A DNA stretch of 64,000 nucleotides from Acidobacteriota bacterium. Its GTDB lineage: Bacteria > Zixibacteria > MSB-5A5 > GN15 > FEB-12. Both the position numbers and the translations under genes were made by a program. Positions 41,241-53,394 of the stretch are shown here, in pieces. The first letter of the stretch is position 1; each line of letters starts with the position of its first letter. The notes under the pieces were generated by a model, which was given only the letters and a program-made list of their open reading frames with translations, was not told the DNA's origin and did no database searches. The DNA is taken from assembly GCA_035529075.1 (NCBI GenBank), contig DATKXK010000013.1:1-64000 (forward strand), in the 5' to 3' direction.

Positions 41241-43116
41241 CCTCCCCGCCCTCCAGACTTTCGAGCCCTGCATAGAGGTCGAGGATGTCATTCTCCACCT
41301 GTTTCCTGCGATTTGCGGCACGCTGAAGCTCCTCCCAGTCGTGTCGCGGGATGTCGTGCGACATCGCTTGCTCCAGGCGTTCCAGTTCACGCTCCAGCGT
41401 AGCGATCTTTGCCCGGGTCGATTCAATTGCCTTGCGCCGCCTCGAACGCTCCCTGGACCGGGCCTTGAAGTCCTCCCAGGCCCGCTTCTGACCATCGTCC
41501 TTGACCTTCACCGAAACCTGCGACGTCTGCATCCTGTCACGAAATTCGCTGTACTTGCCGTTGAAGACGACAGCGCGTCCGCGATCCAGGTATATGATTC
41601 GGTCCGCCACCTGCTCGAGAAAATAGCGATCATGACTCACCACCAGGCAACTGCCGTCATACTCTTTCAGCGCGGATTCGAGAGCCTCCCGGGCGTAAAC
41701 ATCCAGGTGGTTGGTCGGCTCATCGAGAAGCAGCAGGTTGGACGGATGGTAAAGAAGACGCGCCAGGCAGAGTTTGGTCTTTTCCCCGCCCGAGAGCGCC
41801 AGGACCGGCTTGAACACCTCGTCGCCGGACAGCCCGAACCGCGCCAGAAAGGAGCGCACGGTCTTGGCCTCCGCGCCCGGATCGACGCGCCACATATTGT
41901 CGAGAACCGTGGCATCGTCGGCAAGGTCTGACAGTTCCTGGTCGAAATACGCGACATCGACGTTGTTGCCCAAAGCCAGCCGGCCCTGTATCGGCTCCAA
42001 CTCGCCTATGAGTGCCCGCAGGAGGGTCGACTTACCGGACCCGTTGCGCCCGATCAGACCCACTTTGTCACCGCGGTAAATATCGAAGCCGACTTCTTCC
42101 AGGACGATCCTGCTGCCGTACCCGAGCGACACGTCCTCCATCGCCAGCACGTGCGCCCAGGAACGTCCGGAAGACTGCACGGATATAGCCGGACCCTGCA
42201 GGTCGGCACGGGGCGGTGGAAGGCGCTTGATACGAGTGAGGTACTTCAATCTCGACTGAGCCTGCTTTGTCTTCTGGCCAGCCATGTTGCGCCGGATGAA
42301 CTCCTCGATTCGTTTAATCTGCTCCTGCTGATGCCTGTAGTGGTGCTCGGCCAGACGCCGCCGGTCAACCCGCCGCCCAAGATAGCGTTCGAATCCTCCG
42401 CTGTACACGTCCAGCTGCCCGCCGGCCAGTTCCCAGACCTGATCTACGGTGGCCGTGAGAAAGGCGCGATCGTGAGAAACTATCACGTAGGCTTTGTTCA
42501 GCTTGCTCAGATATTCTTCGAGCCAGACGGTGGATTCGATGTCCAGATGGTTGGTCGGTTCGTCCAGAAGCAGCAGGTTCCCTTTTCCGGCCAGGATACG
42601 GGCCAGCCCGGCACGATTCTTCTCGCCCCCGGAGAAGTTGCTCATACGCTCGCCATAGCGTTCCGACTCAAAGCCCAGCCCCTGCAGGATAATGCCCACC
42701 TCGGTTTCAAGGTCGAACCCCCCACCCCGTTCAAAGTCCTGCTGGAGTTCGCCGAGACGCCGCAGGCGGCCGTCATCATGGGGATCCACCGCCAGCTCTT
42801 CCTCGAGTCTGCGGATCTCCTGGCGCATCGCGAGCAGGTCACGGCGCGCCTCGGCGACAAACTCGAACAGGGTGAGATCCAGGTATCCGGATTTCTCCTG
42901 CTCAACGTAATCGACGGCGCAGCTGCGCGAGCAGGTAACCTCGCCCGAGTCAACCTGACATTTGCCGGCGAGAATCTCCAGCAGCGTCGTTTTCCCCTCT
43001 CCGTTCCGGCCTACCAGCGCCACGCGGTCCGTGTCCGTGATCGTGAACGACACCTCATTCAGGATCACCTGGTCCTTAAATTTCTTGGAGATCTTCTGTA
43101 CGGCCAGGAGCGTCAC
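41233..43116 (-). CDS. ABC-F family ATPase
   Basis: 627 aa from GTG with GAGGAG before it. Two ABC domains: Walker A GRNGEGKTT and GRNGSGKST, signatures NFSGGEK and ALSGGEK, Walker B LLLLDEPTNHLD twice, no membrane helices. Between them lies the basic linker (IRRNMAGQKTKQAQSRLKYL), and a C-terminal coiled coil (RRRKAIESTRAKIATLERELERLEQ) follows as in Uup-type members. ABC-F proteins act on the ribosomal E site to relieve stalling; the C-terminal coil favours a Uup-like rather than EttA assignment. Confidence 0.95.
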   Translation of the reverse strand: MTLLAVQKISKKFKDQVILNEVSFTITDTDRVALVGRNGEGKTTLLEILAGKCQVDSGEVTCSRSCAVDYVEQEKSGYLDLTLFEFVAEARRDLLAMRQEIRRLEEELAVDPHDDGRLRRLGELQQDFERGGGFDLETEVGIILQGLGFESERYGERMSNFSGGEKNRAGLARILAGKGNLLLLDEPTNHLDIESTVWLEEYLSKLNKAYVIVSHDRAFLTATVDQVWELAGGQLDVYSGGFERYLGRRVDRRRLAEHHYRHQQEQIKRIEEFIRRNMAGQKTKQAQSRLKYLTRIKRLPPPRADLQGPAISVQSSGRSWAHVLAMEDVSLGYGSRIVLEEVGFDIYRGDKVGLIGRNGSGKSTLLRALIGELEPIQGRLALGNNVDVAYFDQELSDLADDATVLDNMWRVDPGAEAKTVRSFLARFGLSGDEVFKPVLALSGGEKTKLCLARLLYHPSNLLLLDEPTNHLDVYAREALESALKEYDGSCLVVSHDRYFLEQVADRIIYLDRGRAVVFNGKYSEFRDRMQTSQVSVKVKDDGQKRAWEDFKARSRERSRRRKAIESTRAKIATLERELERLEQAMSHDIPRHDWEELQRAANRRKQVENDILDLYAGLESLEGGEDD

Positions 43117-43119
43117 GGC

Positions 43120-45186
43120 CTACTCCTCAGGAGGGGAACCGCGTCCCAGGACCATTTCGAGCGCCAGCAGTGCGGCTGCAATCCAGAGAAAAATCTGCCA
43201 GAGTTCCCGGCCCAGCCGGTAGGTGGAGATCGCCGAGGCCAGCGATACATCGGTCCCGAGCGGCCGGTGCTCGGAGGCGCCGAGCGCCGAAGCAAGCTGG
43301 CCGAGATCCACATGGCTCAGATCACATTCGGCCGGATCGACGTTGACGGCAAAGCGGTCAATCTCGCGACCCCGGTAATTCACGCGGTAGACCCCCGCCC
43401 GGTCGGCCGGCCGGGCCTTCACCACCAGGGCTCCCTGGTACTCCTCCGGGGGGATGGAATACGTCAGGCTGTCGGGCGTCAGAAGTTCGACCGGACCGGC
43501 AACTGAACCGGCCAGCGACAGAGAACGCGTAATGTTCTCACCGGCAAAAACGTGTACCTCGAGACTGGACAGATCAAAAGCAAGGTACTCGGCGATGCGC
43601 GAGATGAAGGGAACGAAGAACCCGTGTGAGACCAGATCACCGTAATATGGTGACAGCGGTGCCGCAAAGGTGAGCACCTTCCCCGAGCCGTAGCGGGATT
43701 CGACCAGGGCGGGGCGGTCGCCGGTAAAACGCATCACCACGCGGGCGCTGTCGTCCACGCGGACGCGCGGCAGCGTGAAGAACTTGATGGCCGGCGGCTG
43801 ATCATCCTCGAACTCGAACACGCTGAAAATCGGATGCGTAAGATCGACCGACTGCAGGCCGTAGTACCCGGCCCGTGTAAACGTCTGCCTGACCGACTCT
43901 TCAATCGCCACCCCCGATACCTCCGACCAGACTCGGTTGAACTCGTCGACGTTCGTCGCGCCGCCATAGCTGATGAAAAGTGACTTGCCGCGTTTGACGA
44001 AGTTCCGAATCCGATCAACGTGCGAGTCCGTCAGTGATGGAGCGCCCGCCAGCATGACCACGTCGTAGTCGTCCAGGCCCACGCCCACCAGTTCCTCGGG
44101 GGCCGCCTCTTTCACCGACCAGTACCGGCTGCCCTCGGAGGCGGGCACCAGAGCCAGTGAGACAAACCGGGCGGTCTCGTCTCCGGTGACAATCAGGAGA
44201 TTGAAATGGTCGGGGATGCGGAAGGTGAAGTAGTACCGGTTGTCCACCAGGAACCCGTCGTCCGAGATTTCCACGTACCCGGAATGGAAACCGGTACGAG
44301 CGACCGTCCGCGTGAACCTGACCGTCGCCTCGCCTCCGGCAGGAATCTCGAAGTCCCTCTGAGCCACGCGCCGGCCGTCAAGAAAGCACGAGGCGATGAG
44401 ATCCGCGCCCGGTTCCCGGCCGTAGTTCTTGACGGTGGCCACAACGTCGAAATCGTGTCCCGGCTGGATGAGCTGACCGCCGAAATCGACCGAGACAATC
44501 CCGAGATTCTCTGCCGCCTCGAGTGGCAGATCGACAAGGTACAGCCCGACGTTGTCACCGTCGAGCAACTGCTGCTCCGGCAGCGAACGCCGCTGGCGGT
44601 CCGTCACGACGTACAGCTCGCGATTGATGTCGGCGGCTCCGGCCAGGAGATCGACGGCCCGTTCCAGGGCCGTCTGAAGGTCGGCGGCCCGGGAAGTCAC
44701 GTCCAGGGCGGCCAGCCGTTCGCGTGCCACGGCCGACGACGAAAAGGCTTGCGGCTCGGTGTCCGTGGCCGGGCACAGTGGGATCAGGCATACTCTGTCC
44801 GACTGGCCGAAGGTCTCAAGCAACTGCATCGTACGCTGGCGCGCGATCTCATACAGCGAGCCGTCCTTCACGTACCGGTTCATCGAGGCCGAATTGTCCA
44901 GCAGAATCACCGCCGAGACCGAGGCGTGGGCTCCGACACCGCCCTGCCTGATGGTGGGACGCGCAAAGGCAAGTACGACCATGAGGATAATCAGCATGCG
45001 AATCAGCAGCAGCAGCAACTGGCGAATCTGGAGTCGGCGCACCTGCCGCCTCTGCATCTCTTTCAAATGTCGCAACGACGAGAACTGGATTATCTTCCTG
45101 CGCCGTCGTGAGAACAGATGGATAATAAGGGGGATCAGCGCCGCCACGGCGGCTAACAGCACGGTCGAATTGAGAAAACTGAGCAT
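43120..45186 (-). CDS. BatA-type vWA membrane protein
   Basis: 688 aa. N-terminal BatA motif (FLNSTVLLAAVAALIPLIIHLFSRRR) with two membrane helices to ~78, then a von Willebrand A domain with the MIDAS DNSASM (Asp97, Ser99, Ser101). A beta region (~230-330), a glutamine-amidotransferase-like fold (~335-500: LLIVTGDETARFVSLAL, DYDVVMLAGAPSLTD, VKRGKSLFISYGG) and a last helix (IFLWIAAALLALEMVLG) follow. The layout matches the aerotolerance-operon-like N-terminal-TM proteins of FCB bacteria. A divalent-metal-dependent protein interaction is likely; partner MoxR and DUF58 genes are not in the window. Confidence 0.9.
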   Translation of the reverse strand: MLSFLNSTVLLAAVAALIPLIIHLFSRRRRKIIQFSSLRHLKEMQRRQVRRLQIRQLLLLLIRMLIILMVVLAFARPTIRQGGVGAHASVSAVILLDNSASMNRYVKDGSLYEIARQRTMQLLETFGQSDRVCLIPLCPATDTEPQAFSSSAVARERLAALDVTSRAADLQTALERAVDLLAGAADINRELYVVTDRQRRSLPEQQLLDGDNVGLYLVDLPLEAAENLGIVSVDFGGQLIQPGHDFDVVATVKNYGREPGADLIASCFLDGRRVAQRDFEIPAGGEATVRFTRTVARTGFHSGYVEISDDGFLVDNRYYFTFRIPDHFNLLIVTGDETARFVSLALVPASEGSRYWSVKEAAPEELVGVGLDDYDVVMLAGAPSLTDSHVDRIRNFVKRGKSLFISYGGATNVDEFNRVWSEVSGVAIEESVRQTFTRAGYYGLQSVDLTHPIFSVFEFEDDQPPAIKFFTLPRVRVDDSARVVMRFTGDRPALVESRYGSGKVLTFAAPLSPYYGDLVSHGFFVPFISRIAEYLAFDLSSLEVHVFAGENITRSLSLAGSVAGPVELLTPDSLTYSIPPEEYQGALVVKARPADRAGVYRVNYRGREIDRFAVNVDPAECDLSHVDLGQLASALGASEHRPLGTDVSLASAISTYRLGRELWQIFLWIAAALLALEMVLGRGSPPEE

Positions 45187-45189
45187 GGT

Positions 45190-47091
45190 CTACAGTGTGA
45201 AAGGCGCCTCAAGATACTTCCGTGCCTCCGCCTGGTGGTATTGCGCCGAGGGTAGCGAAAGCACGGCGCCGTAATGCTGCCTGGCGACGTCGCGCTCGCC
45301 GCGAACGTCCGCCAGCTTGCCCAGCCAGAGGTTGATCAGCCCGATGTAAAACGGCCGGGTTTCAAGGTACAGGGCCGTCTGCAAATAGTCGTGGGCGGCA
45401 CCGAGATCCTCCAGGCCGACGTGCGCGATGCCGTTCCACAGTTGCTGCTGGGGCGAAGGCGCGTTGGTACGGACTGTCTTGCCCAGAACCGCGACGGCCT
45501 GGTGGTAGTGGTCGACCGCCACGGCCCGCTCAGCCTCGTCGCCGGACTGAATCATCAGGTTGGCCAGCGTTATACGGCTCTCCGCATGGGGGCTGCCGGC
45601 CGTCGGAGAATCTATTATGCCGTTAAGGATCTCGCGAGCCGCCTGCTCGTCTCCGCGACAAAGGTGATTGATGGCCAGGTTGAAGTCGATCAACTGATTG
45701 GCCGAATCGAGCGATTTGGCTTTCCGGAAATCCTCCAGCGCCTCGTCGTAGTATCCGTTCATCATGCGATAGCTGCCCAGCTTCATCCAGGCCATGGCCG
45801 AGGCGGCATCATACGCCAGCGCCTGTTCCTGGTAGGAAGTCGCGGCGTAGTAGTCGCCCGTGAAGAACATGGCCCGCACCAGCAACGACAAAGCCGCCGT
45901 GGAATCGTTCCGGTTCTCCGCCACGGCCAGCATGTCCCGTCCGTAGTCGACCATGAGATCATAGTCGAACAACACCTCGGCCTGCTCCGCATAGTACTGA
46001 AGCTGTCCGGGCTTTATCGTTACCGTGTCCACGTACTGCAACCACTCCCGCTCCAGTGTCGAAACCGGTTTGCCATAGACCCTCTCCAGCGACTCCCGCT
46101 GGGTAAGGTCATCAGCCATCCGGTACAGCTCAAGAAAAACGTCGCTCGTGTACTGCTCGATCAGGTAGCGGACGAACGTGGCTGCCGTCTTGTCCGCCAC
46201 TACCGGATCGGCATGAAAAAACCGGTACGTGTCAAGCAGGCTGTCAAGCGGCAGGTGCCGGCCGGCCGCAAGGATCTTTTTCATCGCGTACGGGGCGTCG
46301 GATAGGTAACCGGCGTACCCCTCCGAGAGGAAGGGCGGGCTGTAGCCGTAGTTTTTGAGAATCGACGCCTGCAAAGCCAGAAAGGGGTGGGTGGAGTTCA
46401 TCGCCTTGTGGTATACGGAGAACATGATACTGCGCGTCGGGTCAACCATCATCGTGAACCGCCGATCCCAGATGACCGAGCGGATCGGGCAGGGGCACAG
46501 GTACAACGAGTACTTGCCGGGCAGCGTGAAACCGTTGAGTTCCTTGAATCGGCGGTACTCCGTCTCCATCAGGCCCTTGACGGCGTTCCAGTAGAAGTCG
46601 CCGTAAGTGTACGGCACGTAGTAGATGTTGAAGTGCGCCGACGGGTCAACGGAAAAAACGTCGTCCCTGGTGTGCACGTATTCGCAGCGACCGGTATCGA
46701 TGTCTACAGCCCCCAGCGGCTTAATCTCCAGGTCGTACCTCGCCTCACCCTTGCCTTCTATTTCTCTGATCCGTGCCGGCAGGCCGTACTCTACCTGAAA
46801 GCTCCTGGAATAGGTTGCCGCCGGTTGACCGAGTGTAACGGCGTGCACCATAAACGACGTCTGGCCGGTGTCAACGGCCGTAAACTGAATCTCGACCGAG
46901 AACGCCGCCAGAAAGCCAATCGTCGCAACGTCCTTGAGAAAACTGACGGTATCCTCATACAGCAGCACCGAGCGACTGTTTGCCGCGTCATACTGATGAA
47001 CGGCCAGGCGGCACTGCACACCCTCGGCCGCCCGCCCGTGAGCGGCGAGCAGCAGGCTGCCCGCAACAAGCGTAATCAGAATGTTTCTCAT
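45190..47091 (-). CDS. Secreted TPR protein with degenerate peptidase-MA-like domain
   Basis: 633 aa. Signal peptide 1-21. Residues ~150-330 resemble the gluzincin peptidase-MA fold with FLSEGYAGYLSD, the usual downstream Glu motif, but no HExxH stands before it, so it is probably inactive. TPR units fill ~365-625 (YYAATSYQEQALAYDAASAMAWMKLGSYRMMNGYYDEALEDFRKAKSL and others). Ends 3 bp before the BatA-type gene, so they are co-translated. Likely a periplasmic scaffold for the BatA-like protein; inference. Confidence 0.85.
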   Translation of the reverse strand: MRNILITLVAGSLLLAAHGRAAEGVQCRLAVHQYDAANSRSVLLYEDTVSFLKDVATIGFLAAFSVEIQFTAVDTGQTSFMVHAVTLGQPAATYSRSFQVEYGLPARIREIEGKGEARYDLEIKPLGAVDIDTGRCEYVHTRDDVFSVDPSAHFNIYYVPYTYGDFYWNAVKGLMETEYRRFKELNGFTLPGKYSLYLCPCPIRSVIWDRRFTMMVDPTRSIMFSVYHKAMNSTHPFLALQASILKNYGYSPPFLSEGYAGYLSDAPYAMKKILAAGRHLPLDSLLDTYRFFHADPVVADKTAATFVRYLIEQYTSDVFLELYRMADDLTQRESLERVYGKPVSTLEREWLQYVDTVTIKPGQLQYYAEQAEVLFDYDLMVDYGRDMLAVAENRNDSTAALSLLVRAMFFTGDYYAATSYQEQALAYDAASAMAWMKLGSYRMMNGYYDEALEDFRKAKSLDSANQLIDFNLAINHLCRGDEQAAREILNGIIDSPTAGSPHAESRITLANLMIQSGDEAERAVAVDHYHQAVAVLGKTVRTNAPSPQQQLWNGIAHVGLEDLGAAHDYLQTALYLETRPFYIGLINLWLGKLADVRGERDVARQHYGAVLSLPSAQYHQAEARKYLEAPFTL

Positions 47092-47145
47092 AATCTTCTT
47101 ATACCGGCAAATCCGGCCGCCGGCTGATATCTCCCCGGTGGCGCC

Positions 47146-47874
47146 TCAACCCTGGTCCAGCACCAACCGACCGTCGCGCAGCACCGGTACGACCGGCATG
47201 GAATCGACCCGCGTGGCCAGTTCGACGTCACCGCCGAATCCGATTGATTTAAGAAAGCGCGCGTGCTCTCCTGTCTCAATCGATTCCCGGATTGAAGCGC
47301 GGTTGGTTTCGAAAAGCAGCAGGGCAAGGGAAGCCGCGTCGTTGAGAACCACCGGCCCGCCCGCCTCCTGCTTCAATCTGTCAATCAGCATGCCGCCGCA
47401 AAGCGTGTCCTCTATGGAAAATCCTCCTTCGCGACCGGAGCAGACAATCATCGTGTCCCGATTCTCCCCGGCCACGCGCCGGGCCAGGGCGGACATGTTT
47501 ACGAGCGCCCCGGTCAGCACTACGGCGGCCCCGGCGGCCTGCCCGAACACCGGTGTGCCGTTGGTCGTCGTCGTAACTACGTATTTTCCGCGCACCGTCA
47601 GGTCCGTAAACTCGGCCGGCGAGTTACCGAAGGCGAAGTTCTCTACCTTCACGCCGTTGCGTTCTCCCGCCAGTACCGCCATGTCACTGCCCAGCTTGCC
47701 CCACATATCCACGGCTTGGCCGGGCCCGGCGGTGGGAATAACGCCCCGGGCACCCCCCTGAAGCATCGCACATATGCACGTGGTTGAGCGCAGTACGTCT
47801 ATCACGACGACGGCTTTGTCTTCCAGGCCGGCCCGATCCAGCGGAAGCGGGGTCAGAAGCAGGTCAATGCGCAT
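47146..47874 (-). CDS. ComB-family 2-phosphosulfolactate phosphatase homologue
   Basis: 242 aa from ATG 47874, 10 bp after gcvT. Family motifs VVVIDVLRSTTCICAMLQGGARGVIP, LAGERNGVKVENFAFGNSPAEFT, VTTTTNGTPVF and VVCSGREGGFSIEDTLCGG are intact (read in short parts). ComB uses Mg2+ to dephosphorylate 2-phosphosulfolactate in coenzyme M synthesis in methanogens; many bacteria carry the gene with no such pathway. No other coenzyme M genes are here, so the true substrate may differ. Confidence 0.92.
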   Translation of the reverse strand: MRIDLLLTPLPLDRAGLEDKAVVVIDVLRSTTCICAMLQGGARGVIPTAGPGQAVDMWGKLGSDMAVLAGERNGVKVENFAFGNSPAEFTDLTVRGKYVVTTTTNGTPVFGQAAGAAVVLTGALVNMSALARRVAGENRDTMIVCSGREGGFSIEDTLCGGMLIDRLKQEAGGPVVLNDAASLALLLFETNRASIRESIETGEHARFLKSIGFGGDVELATRVDSMPVVPVLRDGRLVLDQG

Positions 47875-47884
47875 GCGTTTTCGC

Positions 47885-48991
47885 CTACCGGTGGGAGCCG
47901 TCCTTGTAAAACGGCGGCTTGACGACCATGGCCGGGTACCGGCGGCCGCGGATGGCGACTTCGACGCTGGAGCCGATCTTGGCTTTCGGCCGCGCAACGT
48001 ACCCCATGGCGATCGGTTTTTGCAGCGACGGCGAGAAGGTGCCGGACGTCACGTTGCCTATCACCTCGTCCCCCTCGCAGATGTCGTACCCGTGTCGCGG
48101 GAACGCGCGGCCCTCAAGCTCCAGGCACACCAGCCGACGGTTCGGCTTGGCGGCTTTCTGGCGAGCGACGACTTCTTTGCCGATGAACTCCTTGTCCAGG
48201 TCGACGATCCATCCAAGACCCGCCTCGATAGGGCTTGTCGTGTGGTCGATGTCGTTACCGTACAACGCCATTTTCATTTCCAGGCGAAGCGAATCCCTGG
48301 CCCCGAGTCCCACCAGTTGCATGTCATACTTTTGACCCGCCTGAACAACCGCGAGCCAGACCTTTTCACAAACGGAGTTGGGAATATACAACTCGAAGCC
48401 GTCCTCACCCGTGTAACCGGTGCGTGAGAACAGGAGCCTCTCTCCCGCTATGACAGCCGTGGCCGCCGTATAGTACCCCATGGATTCAAGGTCGTAATCA
48501 GTCAATTCAGCCGTCACCTGCCGAGCCTTGGGTCCCTGAATCGCCAGCAGGCCCAACTCCGGCGAACGATCCACAAGTTCCATGTCCCCTTGCACGTGCG
48601 ACGACAGCCAGTCAAAATCCTTCTTTGCATTGGACGCATTGACCACCAGAAAATATCGGTCTTCCAGCCGATAGATCAGCAGATCATCGACAATGCCGCC
48701 GTCGGGATAGGTCATGCACGAGTACTGTATTTGCCCGGGTGAGAGCACCGCGACGTTATTGGTAGTCATCTTTTGAAGAAACGCCAGCGCGTCACCGCCT
48801 GAGACCTCAAATTCGCCCATGTGAGAAAGGTCAAACAGCCCGACATTGTTTCTGACCGCCAGGTGTTCAGCGGTCATGCCGGAGTATTGAACCGGCATCA
48901 GAAAGCCCGCGAAATCTACTATCTTGGCCTTGGCTTCGACGTGAAAACGGTAAAACGGGGTCTTGCGGGAAACTGTATCTGCATCGCTCAT
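47885..48991 (-). CDS. gcvT: Glycine cleavage system aminomethyltransferase (T protein)
   Basis: 368 aa. GcvT pattern: KIVDFAGFLMPVQYSGM, LFDLSHMGEFEVSG, NASNAKKDFDWL, FSRTGYTGEDGFELYI, GLGARDSLRLEMKMALYGNDI, GNVTSGTFSPSLQKPIAMGYV. It transfers methylene from aminomethyl-H protein to THF. gcvH and gcvP are not in the window. A strong promoter lies 64 bp upstream; the gene begins a seven-gene minus-strand run. Confidence 0.97.
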   Translation of the reverse strand: MSDADTVSRKTPFYRFHVEAKAKIVDFAGFLMPVQYSGMTAEHLAVRNNVGLFDLSHMGEFEVSGGDALAFLQKMTTNNVAVLSPGQIQYSCMTYPDGGIVDDLLIYRLEDRYFLVVNASNAKKDFDWLSSHVQGDMELVDRSPELGLLAIQGPKARQVTAELTDYDLESMGYYTAATAVIAGERLLFSRTGYTGEDGFELYIPNSVCEKVWLAVVQAGQKYDMQLVGLGARDSLRLEMKMALYGNDIDHTTSPIEAGLGWIVDLDKEFIGKEVVARQKAAKPNRRLVCLELEGRAFPRHGYDICEGDEVIGNVTSGTFSPSLQKPIAMGYVARPKAKIGSSVEVAIRGRRYPAMVVKPPFYKDGSHR

Positions 48992-49031
48992 GTCTCACAC
49001 CACCGTAGTATCTGGTTTGTGTACAGTGAGT

Positions 49032-49060
49032 TAATAAAGATACTTGCCCCGAAATGTCAA
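49032..49060 (-). promoter_or_regulatory. Promoter of the gcvT run
   Basis: Minus strand TTGACA (49060-49055), exactly 17 nt, TTATTA (49037-49032). Start near 49025, about 34 nt before the ATG. No glycine riboswitch was recognised in the remaining 100 bp. Confidence 0.7.
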
Positions 49061-49166
49061 CAGCTTAAAAGGTCGGCAGGGGATCGAATTACCAGAGAGC
49101 GTGCGTTTGCAGCCGAAGCAGGATACGGCCGCAGCGTTCGGCACCTCTGTCTCCGCGTGGCCGTCC

Positions 49167-51848
<2,682 letters not shown>

Positions 51849-52036
51849 GAGTGACCTCCGGCAATATTTTAGCGACCACATAAGATCTTCGGCTGGCAGT
51901 ATACGGGGGAACTCCCGGTATATCAAGAGCCGGGAGATCGGAAATTCTGAAAACCCGGTAGTCCTTTCGCGTGGACACTCAATCGGCTATCTTGTAACTG
52001 AAAGAGGCGCTCGCCGGAAGGCTTGGAGACGGCCGT

Positions 52037-52924
52037 ATGCGTGTCACGAAAATCTCGAAAAAACAGGTCAGGATCGAGGCTCCAGCCAAGGTCAATCTCT
52101 TCCTGGAGGTACTGAACAAGCGGGAGGACGGCTACCACAATATCAACTCGCTCTTTCAGGCCGTATCGCTGGCCGACCTGCTGGAACTCGAAATCACCGA
52201 GAAGCCCGGTATACAAATCGATCTGACACCGCCGGGCGTTCTCCCGACTGATGAACAGAACCTCGTCACCGGGGCCCTGCGGCTCGTGCGCGACAGATTT
52301 TCGGTAGCCTCGGGACTGCGTGTCCGTTTGGAGAAGAACATCCCGATCGCAGCCGGGCTGGCCGGAGGGTCTTCCGACGGTGCGGCGGCGATTCTCGCCT
52401 GCAACGTTTTGTTCGGTCTGGGCCTCGAGGTCTCAGAAATGGCCGCTCTCGGCCTGGAACTCGGTTCGGACCTGCCCTTTTTCTTTTCGGGCGGGCAGGC
52501 GCTGGTCCGGGGCAGAGGCGAATTGCTCGAAGAGACTGATCTGCCGACAGACTATTGGCTTGCAATGGTTGTGCCGCAAGTGGCTATTTCAACGAGAGAT
52601 AGCTACGCGCGCCTTAATTTGGGCTTGACAACAGGCCGGAAAGCCTTTAGCTTGGATGGTTGCCAGACCGTGAAAGAGCTAGTCACCGCGTTGCGGCTGA
52701 CTGGAAACGATTTCGAGAAGGTCCAGATTTCGTCCTACCCGGAATTGGGCAGGATCAAAGAGGGGCTTTCGGAGGGTGGGGCAATGCTTGCCCGGATGAG
52801 CGGCTCCGGATCTACAGTTTTCGGCATATTTGCTGAGGAGCCCAGCAGGGAGCAGGTTCGTTCTTTACGCCGGGAGGGGTGGCAGGTGTATACGGTCCGG
52901 CCGGTTTTTCTCGGCAGGCAATAG
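52037..52924 (+). CDS. ispE: 4-diphosphocytidyl-2-C-methyl-D-erythritol kinase
   Basis: 295 aa. GHMP kinase motifs: APAKVNLFLEVLNKREDGYHNINSLFQ at the start, PIAAGLAGGSSDGAAAI as the ATP loop, and ARMSGSGSTVFGIF near the end. It phosphorylates CDP-methylerythritol in the MEP isoprenoid pathway, which may feed the squalene/phytoene synthase homologue at 60.6 kb. GGAG lies 7-10 nt before the ATG. Followed after 21 bp by spoVG, the usual ispE-spoVG-prs-rplY order. Confidence 0.97.
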   Translation: MRVTKISKKQVRIEAPAKVNLFLEVLNKREDGYHNINSLFQAVSLADLLELEITEKPGIQIDLTPPGVLPTDEQNLVTGALRLVRDRFSVASGLRVRLEKNIPIAAGLAGGSSDGAAAILACNVLFGLGLEVSEMAALGLELGSDLPFFFSGGQALVRGRGELLEETDLPTDYWLAMVVPQVAISTRDSYARLNLGLTTGRKAFSLDGCQTVKELVTALRLTGNDFEKVQISSYPELGRIKEGLSEGGAMLARMSGSGSTVFGIFAEEPSREQVRSLRREGWQVYTVRPVFLGRQ

Positions 52925-52945
52925 GAATTATATGGGGAGGCACCC

Positions 52946-53215
52946 GTGGAGATCACTGAGATACGGGTCACGTTACGGGACGAAGAAAAACTTCGCGGTT
53001 TTGCCAATGTGACTTTTGACAACGCATTCGTGGTGCGTGGGATGAAAATCATCAAGGGAAACAACGGGTACTTCGTTTCGATGCCCAGCCGCAGACGACC
53101 GGACGGAACACACCAGGATATCGCTCACCCGGTTAACAAGGAAATGCGCGAGTTGTTGGAGTCGCGAGTGCTGGAGGCGTACGAACGCGAGCGCAAAGCC
53201 CACGACTCCCAGTGA
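52946..53215 (+). CDS. spoVG: SpoVG-family regulator
   Basis: 89 aa from GTG with GGGGAGG upstream. ITEIRVTLRDEEKLRGFANVTFDNAFVVRGMKI and MPSRRRPDGTHQDIAHPVN are the family signature (read in pieces). SpoVG binds DNA and RNA and regulates diverse genes, not only sporulation. Between ispE and tRNA-Gln/prs, the standard neighbourhood. Confidence 0.97.
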   Translation: MEITEIRVTLRDEEKLRGFANVTFDNAFVVRGMKIIKGNNGYFVSMPSRRRPDGTHQDIAHPVNKEMRELLESRVLEAYERERKAHDSQ

Positions 53216-53231
53216 CGAGAAAAAAGTCTAT

Positions 53232-53303
53232 TGGGGCGTCGTCAAGTGGTAAGACACCAGCCTTTGGAGCTGGCATACCCAGGTTCGAATCCTGGCGCCC
53301 CAG
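53232..53303 (+). tRNA. tRNA-Gln (UUG)
   Basis: 72 nt. Acceptor TGGGGCG/CGCCCCA, D-loop AAGTGGTAAG, anticodon stem CCAGC/GCTGG with loop CTTTGGA and anticodon TTG, T-loop GTTCGAATC, discriminator G. CCA not encoded. Between spoVG and prs, a common bacterial location. Confidence 0.96.
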
Positions 53304-53394
53304 ACACATGAATTGAGGAATTGTCGAGACCTGCTTCGTGACGGCGATCTCACCGTCATGAAACAGGTTTTGATTTCACAGGACGACGGACGTC

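Noticed and set aside
42151-43506. 451-codon plus-strand frame opposite the ABC-F gene
   Set aside because: Antisense to invariant ATPase motifs; no independent support.
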